Shown here: positions 15,167-22,506 of the stretch, one piece after another
Numbering within the stretch: the stretch's first letter is position 1
Layout: the number at the start of each line of letters is the position of its first letter
Origin: CAG-1138 sp964495385
Lineage (GTDB): Bacteria > Bacillota > Clostridia > Christensenellales > CAG-917
NCBI GenBank assembly: GCA_964495385.1
Contig: CAZBVO010000020.1
Coordinates: forward strand, 1-27,662
Length of the DNA stretch: 27,662 bases
Reading direction: 5' to 3'
Made by a program: the position numbers and the translations under genes
Notes under the pieces: generated by a model
Database searches by the model: none
What the model saw: only the letters and a program-made list of their open reading frames with translations
What the model was told of the DNA's origin: nothing

Positions 15167-16705
15167 TTATTCCCACTCAATGGTCGCAGGAGGCTTCGAA
15201 GTTACGTCGTAAACCACTCTGTTGATATGTTTGCACTCGTTGACGATGCGCACGCTCATTTTTTCCAAAACGTCATAAGGCATTCTGAACCAATCGGCGG
15301 TCATTGCGTCTACCGAATTTATTGCCCTTATCGCAAGAGTATAATCATAAGTGCGCATATCGCCCATAACGCCCACGCTCTTCATGTTGGTCAGCACGGC
15401 AAAATATTGCCAAATTTCGTCCTGAAGGCCGGCTTTGGCTATCTCGTCTCGCACGACGCTGTCCGCATCGCGCAAAATATCCAATTTTTCCGGGGTGATT
15501 TCGCCTATAATCCTTATTGCAAGCCCCGGCCCCGGGAACGGCTGACGCTTAACTACGGACAAAGGAAGCCCGAGTTCAGTGCCGACAGCCCTGACTTCGT
15601 CCTTAAACAGATTGCGCAAAGGTTCGATAATTTCCTCAAAATCGATGACGTCCGGCAGTCCGCCCACGTTGTGGTGGGTTTTGATAACGGCCGATTTGCC
15701 GCCTTTTCCGCCGCCCGATTCCACCACGTCCGAGTAAATCGTGCCCTGCACCAAAAAATCGACCTTGCCGATTTTTTTGGATTCTTCTTCAAACACCTTT
15801 ATAAATTCCGCACCGATTTTTTTGCGCTTAACCTCGGGATCGGTTACGCCTTCGAGCATCCCCACGAAACGACGGGAGGCGTCCACCGTAATAAGATTCA
15901 TGCCCAATTCGTCGGCAAACACTCTTTTGACTTCCGCACTTTCGCCTTTGCGCATAAAACCGTGATCGACGTACACGCAGGTAAGGTTTTTGCCTATCGC
16001 TTTGTAAACCAACGTTGCGGCAACCGCACTGTCTACGCCTCCGCTCATTGCGCAAAGCACCTTTTTGTTTCCGACTTTGTTCCGAACGTAAGCGATTTGC
16101 TGCTCGACAAAGTCGTGCATCGTCCAATCGCCGACCGCACCGCAAACCTTGTACAAAAAGTTTTCAAGCATTTTGATGCCGCCCTCGGTGTGAACCACTT
16201 CGGGATGAAACTGAACGGCATACAAATTCTTTTCGACGTTTTGCATGGCCGCTATAGGACAAACGCTGCTGTGACCTACGTTTTCGAATCCGTCCGGCAA
16301 CGAATAGATGCTGTCGGTGTGACTCATCCAGCAAACATTGCTTTTTGCGATACCGTCAAACAGAACGCTGTCGCCGTATTCGACGTGCGTTTTCCCGTAC
16401 TCGCTCACCTCGGCATGCCTAACCTCGCCGCCAAGCAAATGAGCCATCAGTTGAGCACCGTAGCAAATGCCCAAAACGGGAATCCCCAGCCCCAAAATAT
16501 CCTTGTCTACGCTCAGGCTTTCGGCACCGAAAACGCTGTTCGGACCGCCGGTAAAAATAATGCCGATAGGATTCTTTTTCTTTATTTCTTCCGCCGACAC
16601 GGTGCACGGAACGAGTTCCGAGTAAACCTTGAGGTCCCTCACGCGTCTTGCAATCAACTGATTGTATTGCCCTCCGAAATCCACAACAACAACGTTTTGT
16701 TTCAT
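15167..16705 (-). CDS. guaA: GMP synthase (glutamine-hydrolysing)
   Basis: 512 residues from ATG at 16705, preferred over a TTG 12 bp upstream because GGAG sits 6 nt before it. It converts XMP + ATP + glutamine to GMP, the last step of guanine nucleotide synthesis. The glutamine amidotransferase domain (1 to about 190) has catalytic C81 in GICYGAQ, and H167 and E169 in FHPEV. The ATP-pyrophosphatase domain has the P-loop SGGVDS (221-226). The C-terminal dimerisation domain ends in KPPATIEWE, the conserved XMP-binding tail. It has its own promoter and a folded leader of about 130 nt; hflX follows. Confidence 0.98.
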   Translation of the reverse strand: MKQNVVVVDFGGQYNQLIARRVRDLKVYSELVPCTVSAEEIKKKNPIGIIFTGGPNSVFGAESLSVDKDILGLGIPVLGICYGAQLMAHLLGGEVRHAEVSEYGKTHVEYGDSVLFDGIAKSNVCWMSHTDSIYSLPDGFENVGHSSVCPIAAMQNVEKNLYAVQFHPEVVHTEGGIKMLENFLYKVCGAVGDWTMHDFVEQQIAYVRNKVGNKKVLCAMSGGVDSAVAATLVYKAIGKNLTCVYVDHGFMRKGESAEVKRVFADELGMNLITVDASRRFVGMLEGVTDPEVKRKKIGAEFIKVFEEESKKIGKVDFLVQGTIYSDVVESGGGKGGKSAVIKTHHNVGGLPDVIDFEEIIEPLRNLFKDEVRAVGTELGLPLSVVKRQPFPGPGLAIRIIGEITPEKLDILRDADSVVRDEIAKAGLQDEIWQYFAVLTNMKSVGVMGDMRTYDYTLAIRAINSVDAMTADWFRMPYDVLEKMSVRIVNECKHINRVVYDVTSKPPATIEWE

Positions 16706-16840
16706 TTTTATCTCCAAAAAAGGTTTTATCCGTCAATTTGGTCCCGTAAAACAGTGCTTTTGTGCTCAGCCGCAGCAGACCTTTTGCGGGGCCTCAAACG
16801 GCCGACTGTTTTTAGGAACAATTTGCAATACAAACATTAT
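16706..16840 (-). promoter_or_regulatory. Structured leader of guaA
   Basis: Minus-strand RNA: 16805-16812 (AAAACAGU) pairs with 16748-16755 (ACUGUUUU), 8 bp. Outside a 2-nt internal loop, UUCC (16815-16818) pairs with GGGA (16742-16745), with a bulged UUG/CAA extension. Inside are a GGCC/GGCC hairpin and a CCGCA/UGCGG hairpin, which gives a multibranch junction. CCAAA next to GGGA could instead pair with UUUGG overlapping the ribosome binding site. The purine-riboswitch core is absent. It may be a translational control element, but its ligand is unknown. Confidence 0.45.
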
Positions 16841-16864
16841 ACATTATATCGGCGATTTAAGCAA
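16836..16864 (-). promoter_or_regulatory. Sigma-A promoter of guaA
   Basis: TTGCTT (16859-16864), 17 bp, TATAAT (16836-16841) on the minus strand. A second TATAAT lies at 16843-16848. Confidence 0.7.
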
Positions 16865-16894
16865 TCAAAAAAAGTATTTTCTCCGCTAATTTGT

Positions 16895-16923
16895 TTTACA
16901 AATCAAAAAGCTTATGATATACT
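16895..16923 (+). promoter_or_regulatory. Sigma-A promoter of the GtrA-like gene
   Basis: TTTACA (16895-16900), 17 bp, TATACT (16918-16923) with an extended TG. It is divergent from the guaA promoter. Confidence 0.75.
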
Positions 16924-16951
16924 GTTCGTATCAATTTTATCGGAGGCAATT

Positions 16952-17533
16952 ATGTCCGTCAAAGACAAGGTCGTCGGCTTTTTCAAGAAAAAAGAAAAGT
17001 CCGAAGGCGAAAAAACAGTAGTACAGGCAATCCTTTTCACCCTGCTCAGCTTGGTAGCGTTTGTATCGCAAATCATTTTGGTAAACGTAATACCATTAAT
17101 ATACAAAGACACCACCCCGATCAATGCGTGGATTTTCGGCGAACAGGCAATCAATGCATTCGTTGCGTTTTTGATAAGCAACGCCGCAGCAAAAATCATA
17201 AGCTACATCCTCAACCGCAAAAAGACTTTTGCCGCAGTCAACAACCTTGCTTTCAGCGTAACGGTCTACGTCGTTATGTGCGTGGTTCTTATCATTGTCG
17301 AAACACTTATCGGCGAACCGCTGGCTCAGGGCTATTTCAAGCTGTTCGGACAAAAACTTTCGATCGAACTTTGCCGCACCATAAGCATGATCACCTATTC
17401 GGCACTTGACTTCGTCATCGTTTTCCTGATGGAAAAATTCGTCATCATGAACGACAAACTTTTCACCAAAAAAACCGACGTTGCCACCGAAGCCCCGGAG
17501 GCCGAAGCAGTCGAAACCGAAAAAGCTGAATAA
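16952..17533 (+). CDS. GtrA-like small polytopic membrane protein
   Basis: 193 residues from ATG at 16952; GGAGG at 16942-16946 decides the start against a much longer open frame that runs antisense through guaA. A charged N-terminus is followed by four hydrophobic segments (about 24-50, 60-86, 97-118, 138-165) and an acidic tail rich in Glu and Ala (about 175-193). The stretch SYILNRKKTF between helices 2 and 3 matches the GtrA family's FxxNRxxTF signature. GtrA proteins help move lipid-linked sugars across the membrane. The acidic tail is unusual. It is transcribed alone. Confidence 0.75.
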   Translation: MSVKDKVVGFFKKKEKSEGEKTVVQAILFTLLSLVAFVSQIILVNVIPLIYKDTTPINAWIFGEQAINAFVAFLISNAAAKIISYILNRKKTFAAVNNLAFSVTVYVVMCVVLIIVETLIGEPLAQGYFKLFGQKLSIELCRTISMITYSALDFVIVFLMEKFVIMNDKLFTKKTDVATEAPEAEAVETEKAE

Positions 17534-17547
17534 TCGTATTAACACAC

Positions 17548-17576
17548 GCCCCTCGTTCTCCGAGGGGCTTTATTTT
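17548..17576 (+). terminator. Terminator of the GtrA-like gene
   Basis: Stem GCCCCTCG/CGAGGGGC (17548-17555, 17561-17568) followed by TTTATTTT. Confidence 0.88.
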
Positions 17577-17586
17577 GGAAATAACG

Positions 17587-17615
17587 TTGACTTTTGGGTT
17601 TAAACGTGCTACCAT
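17587..17615 (+). promoter_or_regulatory. Promoter of the FAD dehydrogenase gene
   Basis: TTGACT (17587-17592), 17 bp, TACCAT (17610-17615). The -10 overlaps a 17-bp inverted repeat, TACCA-N7-TGGTA (17610-17626), a possible operator. Confidence 0.55.
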
Positions 17616-17646
17616 AAATAGTGGTAAACCTAAAAAAACCAATGTT

Positions 17647-17674
17647 ACTGCCGACTGCTCGGCAGTTTTGTTTT
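17647..17674 (+). terminator. Terminator-like hairpin in the leader of the FAD dehydrogenase gene
   Basis: Perfect 8-bp stem ACTGCCGA/TCGGCAGT (17647-17654, 17659-17666) with loop CTGC, followed by TTTTGTTTT and directly by the GGAGG ribosome binding site (17675-17679). It could attenuate transcription. Confidence 0.6.
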
Positions 17675-17683
17675 GGAGGAAAT

Positions 17684-19081
17684 ATGCAAAAAGACATCGT
17701 CATCGTAGGCGCAGGTCCTGCGGGCATCTTCACCGCGCTGGAACTTATCAAACGCGGCTCGAAACACAAAATCACTATAATCGAAAAAGGCAAAGCGGTT
17801 GAAAGCCGCAGCTGTCCGAAAGCAAAAGTCGGACATTGTGTCAACTGCAAAAACTGCAACATAACCACGGGCTTTTCGGGCGCGGGGGCTTTTTCCGACG
17901 GCAAACTCAGCCTCTCGCCGGACGTCGGAGGCGAACTTCCTGACCTTATCGGCCGCGAAAAAATTGCCGACACCATTGCCTACACCGACAAAATTTATCT
18001 TGAATTCGGCGCAGACACCAAAATCGAAGGCATCGGCAACGAGGAAAAAATCAAGGAAATTCGCCGCAAGGCAATAAGTGCCAACCTCACCCTCGTGGAC
18101 TGCCCTATCCGCCACCTCGGCACCGAAAAAGCACAACAGCTTTACTACGCCATCGAGCAGTACCTTCTTGACAACGGTGTGGAACTTATTTTCAACACTG
18201 ACGTCAAAGATCTTATCATCGAAGACAACGAGTGCAAAGGTATCATTATAACCGAAAAAGGCGTTGACGTACCGTATTATGCACAAAAAACCATTGTTGC
18301 GACAGGAAGAAGGGGCGCAAAGTGGCTTGAAGCCGCTTGCGAAGCCTACGACATCAAACACCGTCCGGGCACGGTTGACATCGGTGTTCGAGTGGAGTGC
18401 CGCAACGAAATTATGGAAGAAATAAACAGCGTTTTGTACGAAGGCAAACTGGTCGGGCATCCTAAACCTTTCAAAAACAAGGTACGCACCTTCTGCCAAA
18501 ACCCGGGCGGATTTGTCGCTCAGGAAAACTACGACAACGACCTTGCCGTCGTCAACGGACACAGTTTTAAGGACCAAAAATCACAAAACACAAACCTTTC
18601 GATTTTGTGCAGTCACAATTTTACCACGCCGTTCAATCAGCCGATTCTGTACGCAACCATGGTAGGCAAACTGACCAACATGCTTGCAGGTGGAAAAATT
18701 CTTGTTCAGCGTTACGGCGACATCCTTGACGGCAAACGCACTTGGCCGAAAGAATTGGCTCAAAGCAACGTCAAACCTACCCTTCCGGATGCCGTTGCCG
18801 GCGACATCACCTCGGCGATGCCGTACCGAGCAATGATCAGCATTTTGAACTTCATTCAGGATATGGACAAAGTCGTGCCGGGCTTTGCCAGCGGCGAAAC
18901 GCTTTTGTACAGTCCGGAACTTAAGTTCTACAGCAACAAAATTGACCTTGACGAACATCTCAACACCTCCGTCAAAAACCTGCACTGCCTCGGCGACAGT
19001 TGCGGCTGGACCAGAGGATTGATGATGGCAAGCGTAATGGGCGTGCTGATGGCCCGCGAACTTGAACCGACGCAAAACTAA
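17684..19081 (+). CDS. FAD-dependent dehydrogenase, COG2509 type
   Basis: 465 residues from ATG at 17684, chosen because GGAGG lies 4 nt upstream; a longer reading would start inside the leader hairpin region. The N-terminal FAD-binding Rossmann motif is VGAGPAGIFTALEL. A Cys-rich stretch (CPKAKVGHCVNCKNC) and GFSGAGAFSDGKL are characteristic of this uncharacterised flavoprotein family. Near the C-terminus, NLHCLGDSCGWTRGLMMASVMG forms the second FAD-contact region. The substrate is unknown; the cysteines could be redox active or bind metal. It is a single gene whose transcript would end at the palindromic repeat just downstream. Confidence 0.88.
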   Translation: MQKDIVIVGAGPAGIFTALELIKRGSKHKITIIEKGKAVESRSCPKAKVGHCVNCKNCNITTGFSGAGAFSDGKLSLSPDVGGELPDLIGREKIADTIAYTDKIYLEFGADTKIEGIGNEEKIKEIRRKAISANLTLVDCPIRHLGTEKAQQLYYAIEQYLLDNGVELIFNTDVKDLIIEDNECKGIIITEKGVDVPYYAQKTIVATGRRGAKWLEAACEAYDIKHRPGTVDIGVRVECRNEIMEEINSVLYEGKLVGHPKPFKNKVRTFCQNPGGFVAQENYDNDLAVVNGHSFKDQKSQNTNLSILCSHNFTTPFNQPILYATMVGKLTNMLAGGKILVQRYGDILDGKRTWPKELAQSNVKPTLPDAVAGDITSAMPYRAMISILNFIQDMDKVVPGFASGETLLYSPELKFYSNKIDLDEHLNTSVKNLHCLGDSCGWTRGLMMASVMGVLMARELEPTQN

Positions 19082-19090
19082 GCGACAGCG

Positions 19091-19176
19091 AAACCAAAAA
19101 ATCTCCCGTAATCCATATTGCTTGCAATAAAGGATACAAGGGAGATTTTTTTGGTTTGGGATGCAATCCTTTTGCG
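19091..19176 (+). repeat. Palindromic non-coding repeat, copy 1
   Basis: Arms 19091-19107 and 19140-19157 are inverted (AAACCAAAAAATCTCCC and its complement with one extra T). Nested inside are ATCC/GGAT and ATTGC/GCAAT. A tail, GGGATGCAATCCTTTTGCG, ends at 19176. The whole forms a long hairpin with a T-run, so it can also terminate the upstream gene. Confidence 0.85.
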
Positions 19177-19230
19177 GAGGTTCAATTTGCAGTCCGCCGA
19201 CAGCGACACCCGTCGCGATGCCGCAAACGC

Positions 19231-19290
19231 CCTGCGTTTGTATGGCAAGCTTTGCGTTTGTATGGCGTGCCTTGCGTTTGTTTGGAAATC
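19231..19290 (+). repeat. Three tandem 20-bp repeats
   Basis: Units start at 19231, 19251 and 19271 and share TGCGTTTGT(A/T)TGG. They lie between the two palindromic copies. Confidence 0.75.
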
Positions 19291-19363
19291 TCCCGTAATC
19301 CGTATTGCTTGCAATAGAGGACACAAGGGAGATTTTTTTGGTTTGGGATGCAATCCTTTTGCG
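19286..19363 (+). repeat. Palindromic non-coding repeat, copy 2
   Basis: About 78 bp, differing from copy 1 at about three positions, 187 bp further on. The hairpin AAATCTCCC/GGGAGATTT, the inner ATTGC/GCAAT and the same tail are all kept. The region 19082-19410 holds no gene that I can support. Confidence 0.85.
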
Positions 19364-19397
19364 ATGTTCATATAGTTGACAGAAGTCTTCTAAGCTA

Positions 19398-19435
19398 AAT
19401 TTTAAAATTAAAGCCGCTCCGTAACGGAGCGGCTT
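19398..19435 (-). terminator. Terminator of the DUF4838/membrane-protein operon
   Basis: Minus-strand perfect stem AAGCCGCTCCG/CGGAGCGGCTT (19411-19435), loop TTA, then TAATTTTAAAATTT. Confidence 0.9.
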
Positions 19436-19440
19436 GTTGG

Positions 19441-20262
19441 TTATTTGCCGTAATGACTTTCGATAAGGAGTTTTTGCGCACGTTTTTTCGGAAGATTTCT
19501 CTTTAAGTGCGGCAACAAATAATAAATGCACCACAACAGCACCGAAAGAATAACAAGATAATCAAGGCGGAAATCGATGTGCGTTATTTCAAAAGGCAGT
19601 TCGTTTTCAAACAGGAAAAACACGTTCTCGTTTGGTACGAAATAGTGATGCCATATTATGCCGTACACCACCAAAATCGCAAGTCCGCCCACAAAAAATT
19701 TGCAATTTTCGGGACGATACTCGAAATCGCCCGAGGCAATCAGCCACACGCTGCCGACCAAAAGTCCTCCGTGCAACAAAACGCTTGTCCAAGTGATGAC
19801 TCTCGCGTTTGCAATCATATCCATCATAAACGGATATTCGACTAGGCTGTTTTGATAAAAATCAACCCACATCGACGGGAAAGCAAATTCGCTGAAAGTC
19901 ATAACCGCTCCCGCCAGAAAAGCGAGCGTGTAGGATATGTCCTTAAGCGGTTTGATGTTTAAAATGGCCACCGTCGGCAAAAGGTAATAGCTTATCGTCG
20001 ACGGATTCCACGGAATGATGGTGGTTGCAGGTATGCCCACGTCATAGTGTTGCGTGCAGGCGTAAATAACCTGGTAAGTCACGACGAAGCCCAACACGAT
20101 TTTTGCGGCCATCTGCCCTGCTTTGTGCATATTTTTTCGGCTAAACAGCACCGCTCCGACAATTGTCAGCGTCAAAAAGCCCAATCCAAACAGCAAAATG
20201 TTCAATTCGTTTACGGGTATTCCCTTGGTCAAAAACCTAACCCACAATCTGAATTCCTTCAT
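19441..20262 (-). CDS. Polytopic membrane protein (possibly YwaF/TMEM164-like)
   Basis: 273 residues with about seven hydrophobic segments (about 18-42, 50-70, 85-101, 108-128, 153-176, 190-212, 230-252) and a basic C-terminus. It has conserved-looking His in WTSVLLHGGLL and an NPSTISYYLLP segment. The layout recalls the YwaF/TMEM164 family, but that is a weak match and no function is claimed. GGGAGAAATT precedes ATG. It starts 33 bp after the DUF4838 gene stop, so the two form an operon. Confidence 0.7.
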   Translation of the reverse strand: MKEFRLWVRFLTKGIPVNELNILLFGLGFLTLTIVGAVLFSRKNMHKAGQMAAKIVLGFVVTYQVIYACTQHYDVGIPATTIIPWNPSTISYYLLPTVAILNIKPLKDISYTLAFLAGAVMTFSEFAFPSMWVDFYQNSLVEYPFMMDMIANARVITWTSVLLHGGLLVGSVWLIASGDFEYRPENCKFFVGGLAILVVYGIIWHHYFVPNENVFFLFENELPFEITHIDFRLDYLVILSVLLWCIYYLLPHLKRNLPKKRAQKLLIESHYGK

Positions 20263-20295
20263 AATTTCTCCCTCAAATTCTCCTTAAAATCCGTT

Positions 20296-22332
20296 CTATT
20301 TGGCCGATTTGGCCGTGCAATTTCGCTTTTTGTTGATTTTTTCCAACAGTTTCGGGCAAAACTTTATTGCCACAAAAACCAGTGCGACAAAGCATACACC
20401 GCCCAAAATCGACAATACGTACTTAAACACTATCCAGACAAGTTGACGAGGGTAAGTTTTTTCTATAAAACCGCTCATCTCGACCAGTTCGCCCGATTTT
20501 GTAAAATCATATTTTGCGGCCAGCTCCTTGAACTCGGCAAAAGCCGCCTTTTTTGCCGAATAATTCCAGCTTACATCCGTCATCTTTGCATACAAAGCAT
20601 TTGCCCTAAGAAGTTCGACGCTCCTTATTTCGTCTTCGCCCGCAGCGGCAAGCGCCTGCTCGGTCAATTCGAGATATTTGTCGGTCAAATCGCTTGAAAG
20701 ATAGCCGTTTTTGTGCTTTTTAGGGCTATCGTAGATGCTCAAATCGGCCCCCGATGCGACAAGCGCTTCGTTTTGAAGGTCCATGTACCGTTCGACGTAC
20801 TCCGCCGCATCGCCGTAAACCACTTTTATGTATTTTTTGGCAAGTGCCAAAAGGTCGACGTCTTTATCCCACAGCTGTCTGCTTAAAAGATAAGTGCGCA
20901 TTTCGGCAAGCTCGTCGGCAGGTTCTCTGGAGCCTTGATGGAACACGCAATGAATGTTGTTTTCAAGATAAAACTCCAAATTTTCTTTTTGCACTTCAAG
21001 GTTCGGGAACGGCAATTTCAGATGTGTGTAATTCACCACATAGTCCCAAACAAGCACATTATTGCAAATTTTGCCCCACTCAACTATCTGTTGTGCGATT
21101 TCCTTGCTGTCTTTGCTACCCGTTTCGGTGCTGTACGGATAGGACTGCGAGCCCGGAAAAGCGCAAACTTTGATGCACACGTTGTCGGCACATCTCATGT
21201 TCTTCGGCGGATCCTGAACCGCTTGATAGGCAAGCGTCGAAAGCCAAACGTCCGGATAATCGTCCTTGATGTCTTCGCCTAAGCGGTTCAAGAACGCAAG
21301 AAGCGTTCCCATATCGCTGCCGGCTTCCTTGTTGACTTTTTTGCATTCCGAACAGCTGCAAACAGGAAAATACGTGTCCATAATGCTGATGTCCCAATAT
21401 TTTATTTCGGGATTTGCATCCATGCGCTTTATAAGTTCGGCTTTTACTATTTCGTAAACGTCCGGGTTGGTGTAGCACAAATGCGTAGAAAACACGTTGC
21501 CGAACACGTTGAATTGATAACGGCGTTTGCCCAAAAACAGCGCGTAGTATTCGGGATGCTCGTCAAAATACTGCTCCGGCGGAACAAAGCTGTACGATGA
21601 ATGACACCAAGTGCCCCATTCGTTGTACAGTTCCATGTTGTTTTCCCCCTCGACGTAAGACGTTCCGTTCATTTTCAATCTTTCGTACCAGCCGTTTTGT
21701 ATGCTTTCGTACTGATAAACTTTGCGCCAAGTTACCGTAGGGTTGACCGTCGATGATGCTGTTGCGAGTTTCACGGTCGGGAAAGTCGGGATATAGGTCC
21801 TTTCGGGAGACACGTACATACACTCGAGGCTTGTCTCCAAAAAGTCGTAAACACCGTTGGCCGACGCCGAATCGGTGTTGCCGCAAACGAAAATGCCTTG
21901 CTCGGATATTTCCAGCCGATAGCCGTCATCTGCCACTTCCGACAAATTTACGTCGGCCGAAAAAGCCGTGTTTCCCACAAAAATCGCATACTTTGACGGA
22001 GTTGTTTTGTCGTCTGAGACCGAAGCCGCAACCCCCGAGCCCGACATAGTTCCCAAAGTTTCGGCCAAAAAATCGGCCGCACGCTTTAAAACGTCCGAAG
22101 CCCCCGACGGATACACCACTGCGCATTCGACGGTACCGTTTTCGATAAGCGTTACCCCTCCTTTGTCCGAAGCCATTTGCTCGGCAACCTGCGCTTCCGA
22201 CCACTCGTCGGCGTTTTTAAGCAAAAACGTTGCCTGGCGCTTTTCTCCGCTGCCGCAACCCGAAAGCGTCGCCACAAGCACCGCAACGATAAGCACAAGC
22301 ACGGTTATCTTGACAGATTTTCCCCTGTTCAT
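20296..22332 (-). CDS. DUF4838 lipoprotein, glycosidase-like, with C-terminal membrane helix
   Basis: 678 residues from ATG at 22332, supported by GGAGAAC immediately upstream; an in-frame upstream extension runs through the promoter. Signal peptide with lipobox L23-S-G-C26. Residues about 65-180 resemble the N-terminal domain of GH67/GH20 enzymes (AADFLAETLG, YAIFVGNT, GNTDSASANGVYDFLE). Residues about 200-500 match DUF4838, with a C325-x-C-x-x-C330 motif and LNRLGEDIKDDYPDVWLSTLAY. A transmembrane helix lies at about 632-659 with a basic tail, so the protein may be anchored at both ends. It probably acts on glycans at the cell surface; the reaction is unknown. Confidence 0.85.
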   Translation of the reverse strand: MNRGKSVKITVLVLIVAVLVATLSGCGSGEKRQATFLLKNADEWSEAQVAEQMASDKGGVTLIENGTVECAVVYPSGASDVLKRAADFLAETLGTMSGSGVAASVSDDKTTPSKYAIFVGNTAFSADVNLSEVADDGYRLEISEQGIFVCGNTDSASANGVYDFLETSLECMYVSPERTYIPTFPTVKLATASSTVNPTVTWRKVYQYESIQNGWYERLKMNGTSYVEGENNMELYNEWGTWCHSSYSFVPPEQYFDEHPEYYALFLGKRRYQFNVFGNVFSTHLCYTNPDVYEIVKAELIKRMDANPEIKYWDISIMDTYFPVCSCSECKKVNKEAGSDMGTLLAFLNRLGEDIKDDYPDVWLSTLAYQAVQDPPKNMRCADNVCIKVCAFPGSQSYPYSTETGSKDSKEIAQQIVEWGKICNNVLVWDYVVNYTHLKLPFPNLEVQKENLEFYLENNIHCVFHQGSREPADELAEMRTYLLSRQLWDKDVDLLALAKKYIKVVYGDAAEYVERYMDLQNEALVASGADLSIYDSPKKHKNGYLSSDLTDKYLELTEQALAAAGEDEIRSVELLRANALYAKMTDVSWNYSAKKAAFAEFKELAAKYDFTKSGELVEMSGFIEKTYPRQLVWIVFKYVLSILGGVCFVALVFVAIKFCPKLLEKINKKRNCTAKSAK

Positions 22333-22359
22333 TTTGTTCTCCAAAATAGGTTTTTTATT

Positions 22360-22389
22360 ATTGTAACATAAACACCGCCCCTTTTGCAA
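22360..22389 (-). promoter_or_regulatory. Promoter of the DUF4838 operon
   Basis: TTGCAA (22384-22389), 18 bp, TACAAT (22360-22365) with an extended TG, on the minus strand. Confidence 0.7.
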
Positions 22390-22445
22390 CCAAGCTTCGG
22401 CTGTTACCGAGTTTTTGGGGACAATTTGTTTAAAAAACAAATCTC

Positions 22446-22475
22446 TTGACTTTTTATGGGACGGTGCGTTATATT
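22446..22475 (+). promoter_or_regulatory. Promoter of the DUF2804 gene
   Basis: TTGACT (22446-22451), 18 bp, TATATT (22470-22475). It is divergent from the DUF4838 operon promoter. Confidence 0.65.
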
Positions 22476-22506
22476 TATATTAAGCAATATGACGGAGGAT
22501 GCAGTT

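Noticed and set aside
16706..16840. Guanine or 2'-deoxyguanosine riboswitch before guaA.
   Set aside because: The conserved junction bases and loop-loop motifs of the purine aptamer are not found, although the leader is structured.
15227..17533. A 768-codon plus-strand open frame running through guaA's antisense into the GtrA-like gene.
   Set aside because: The left part mirrors guaA codon by codon. The real gene starts at 16952 with its own promoter and GGAGG.
18581..19534. 317-codon minus-strand frame across the palindromic repeats.
   Set aside because: It joins antisense of the FAD dehydrogenase to the non-coding repeats. The repeated peptide only reflects the DNA repeat, and there is no start signal.
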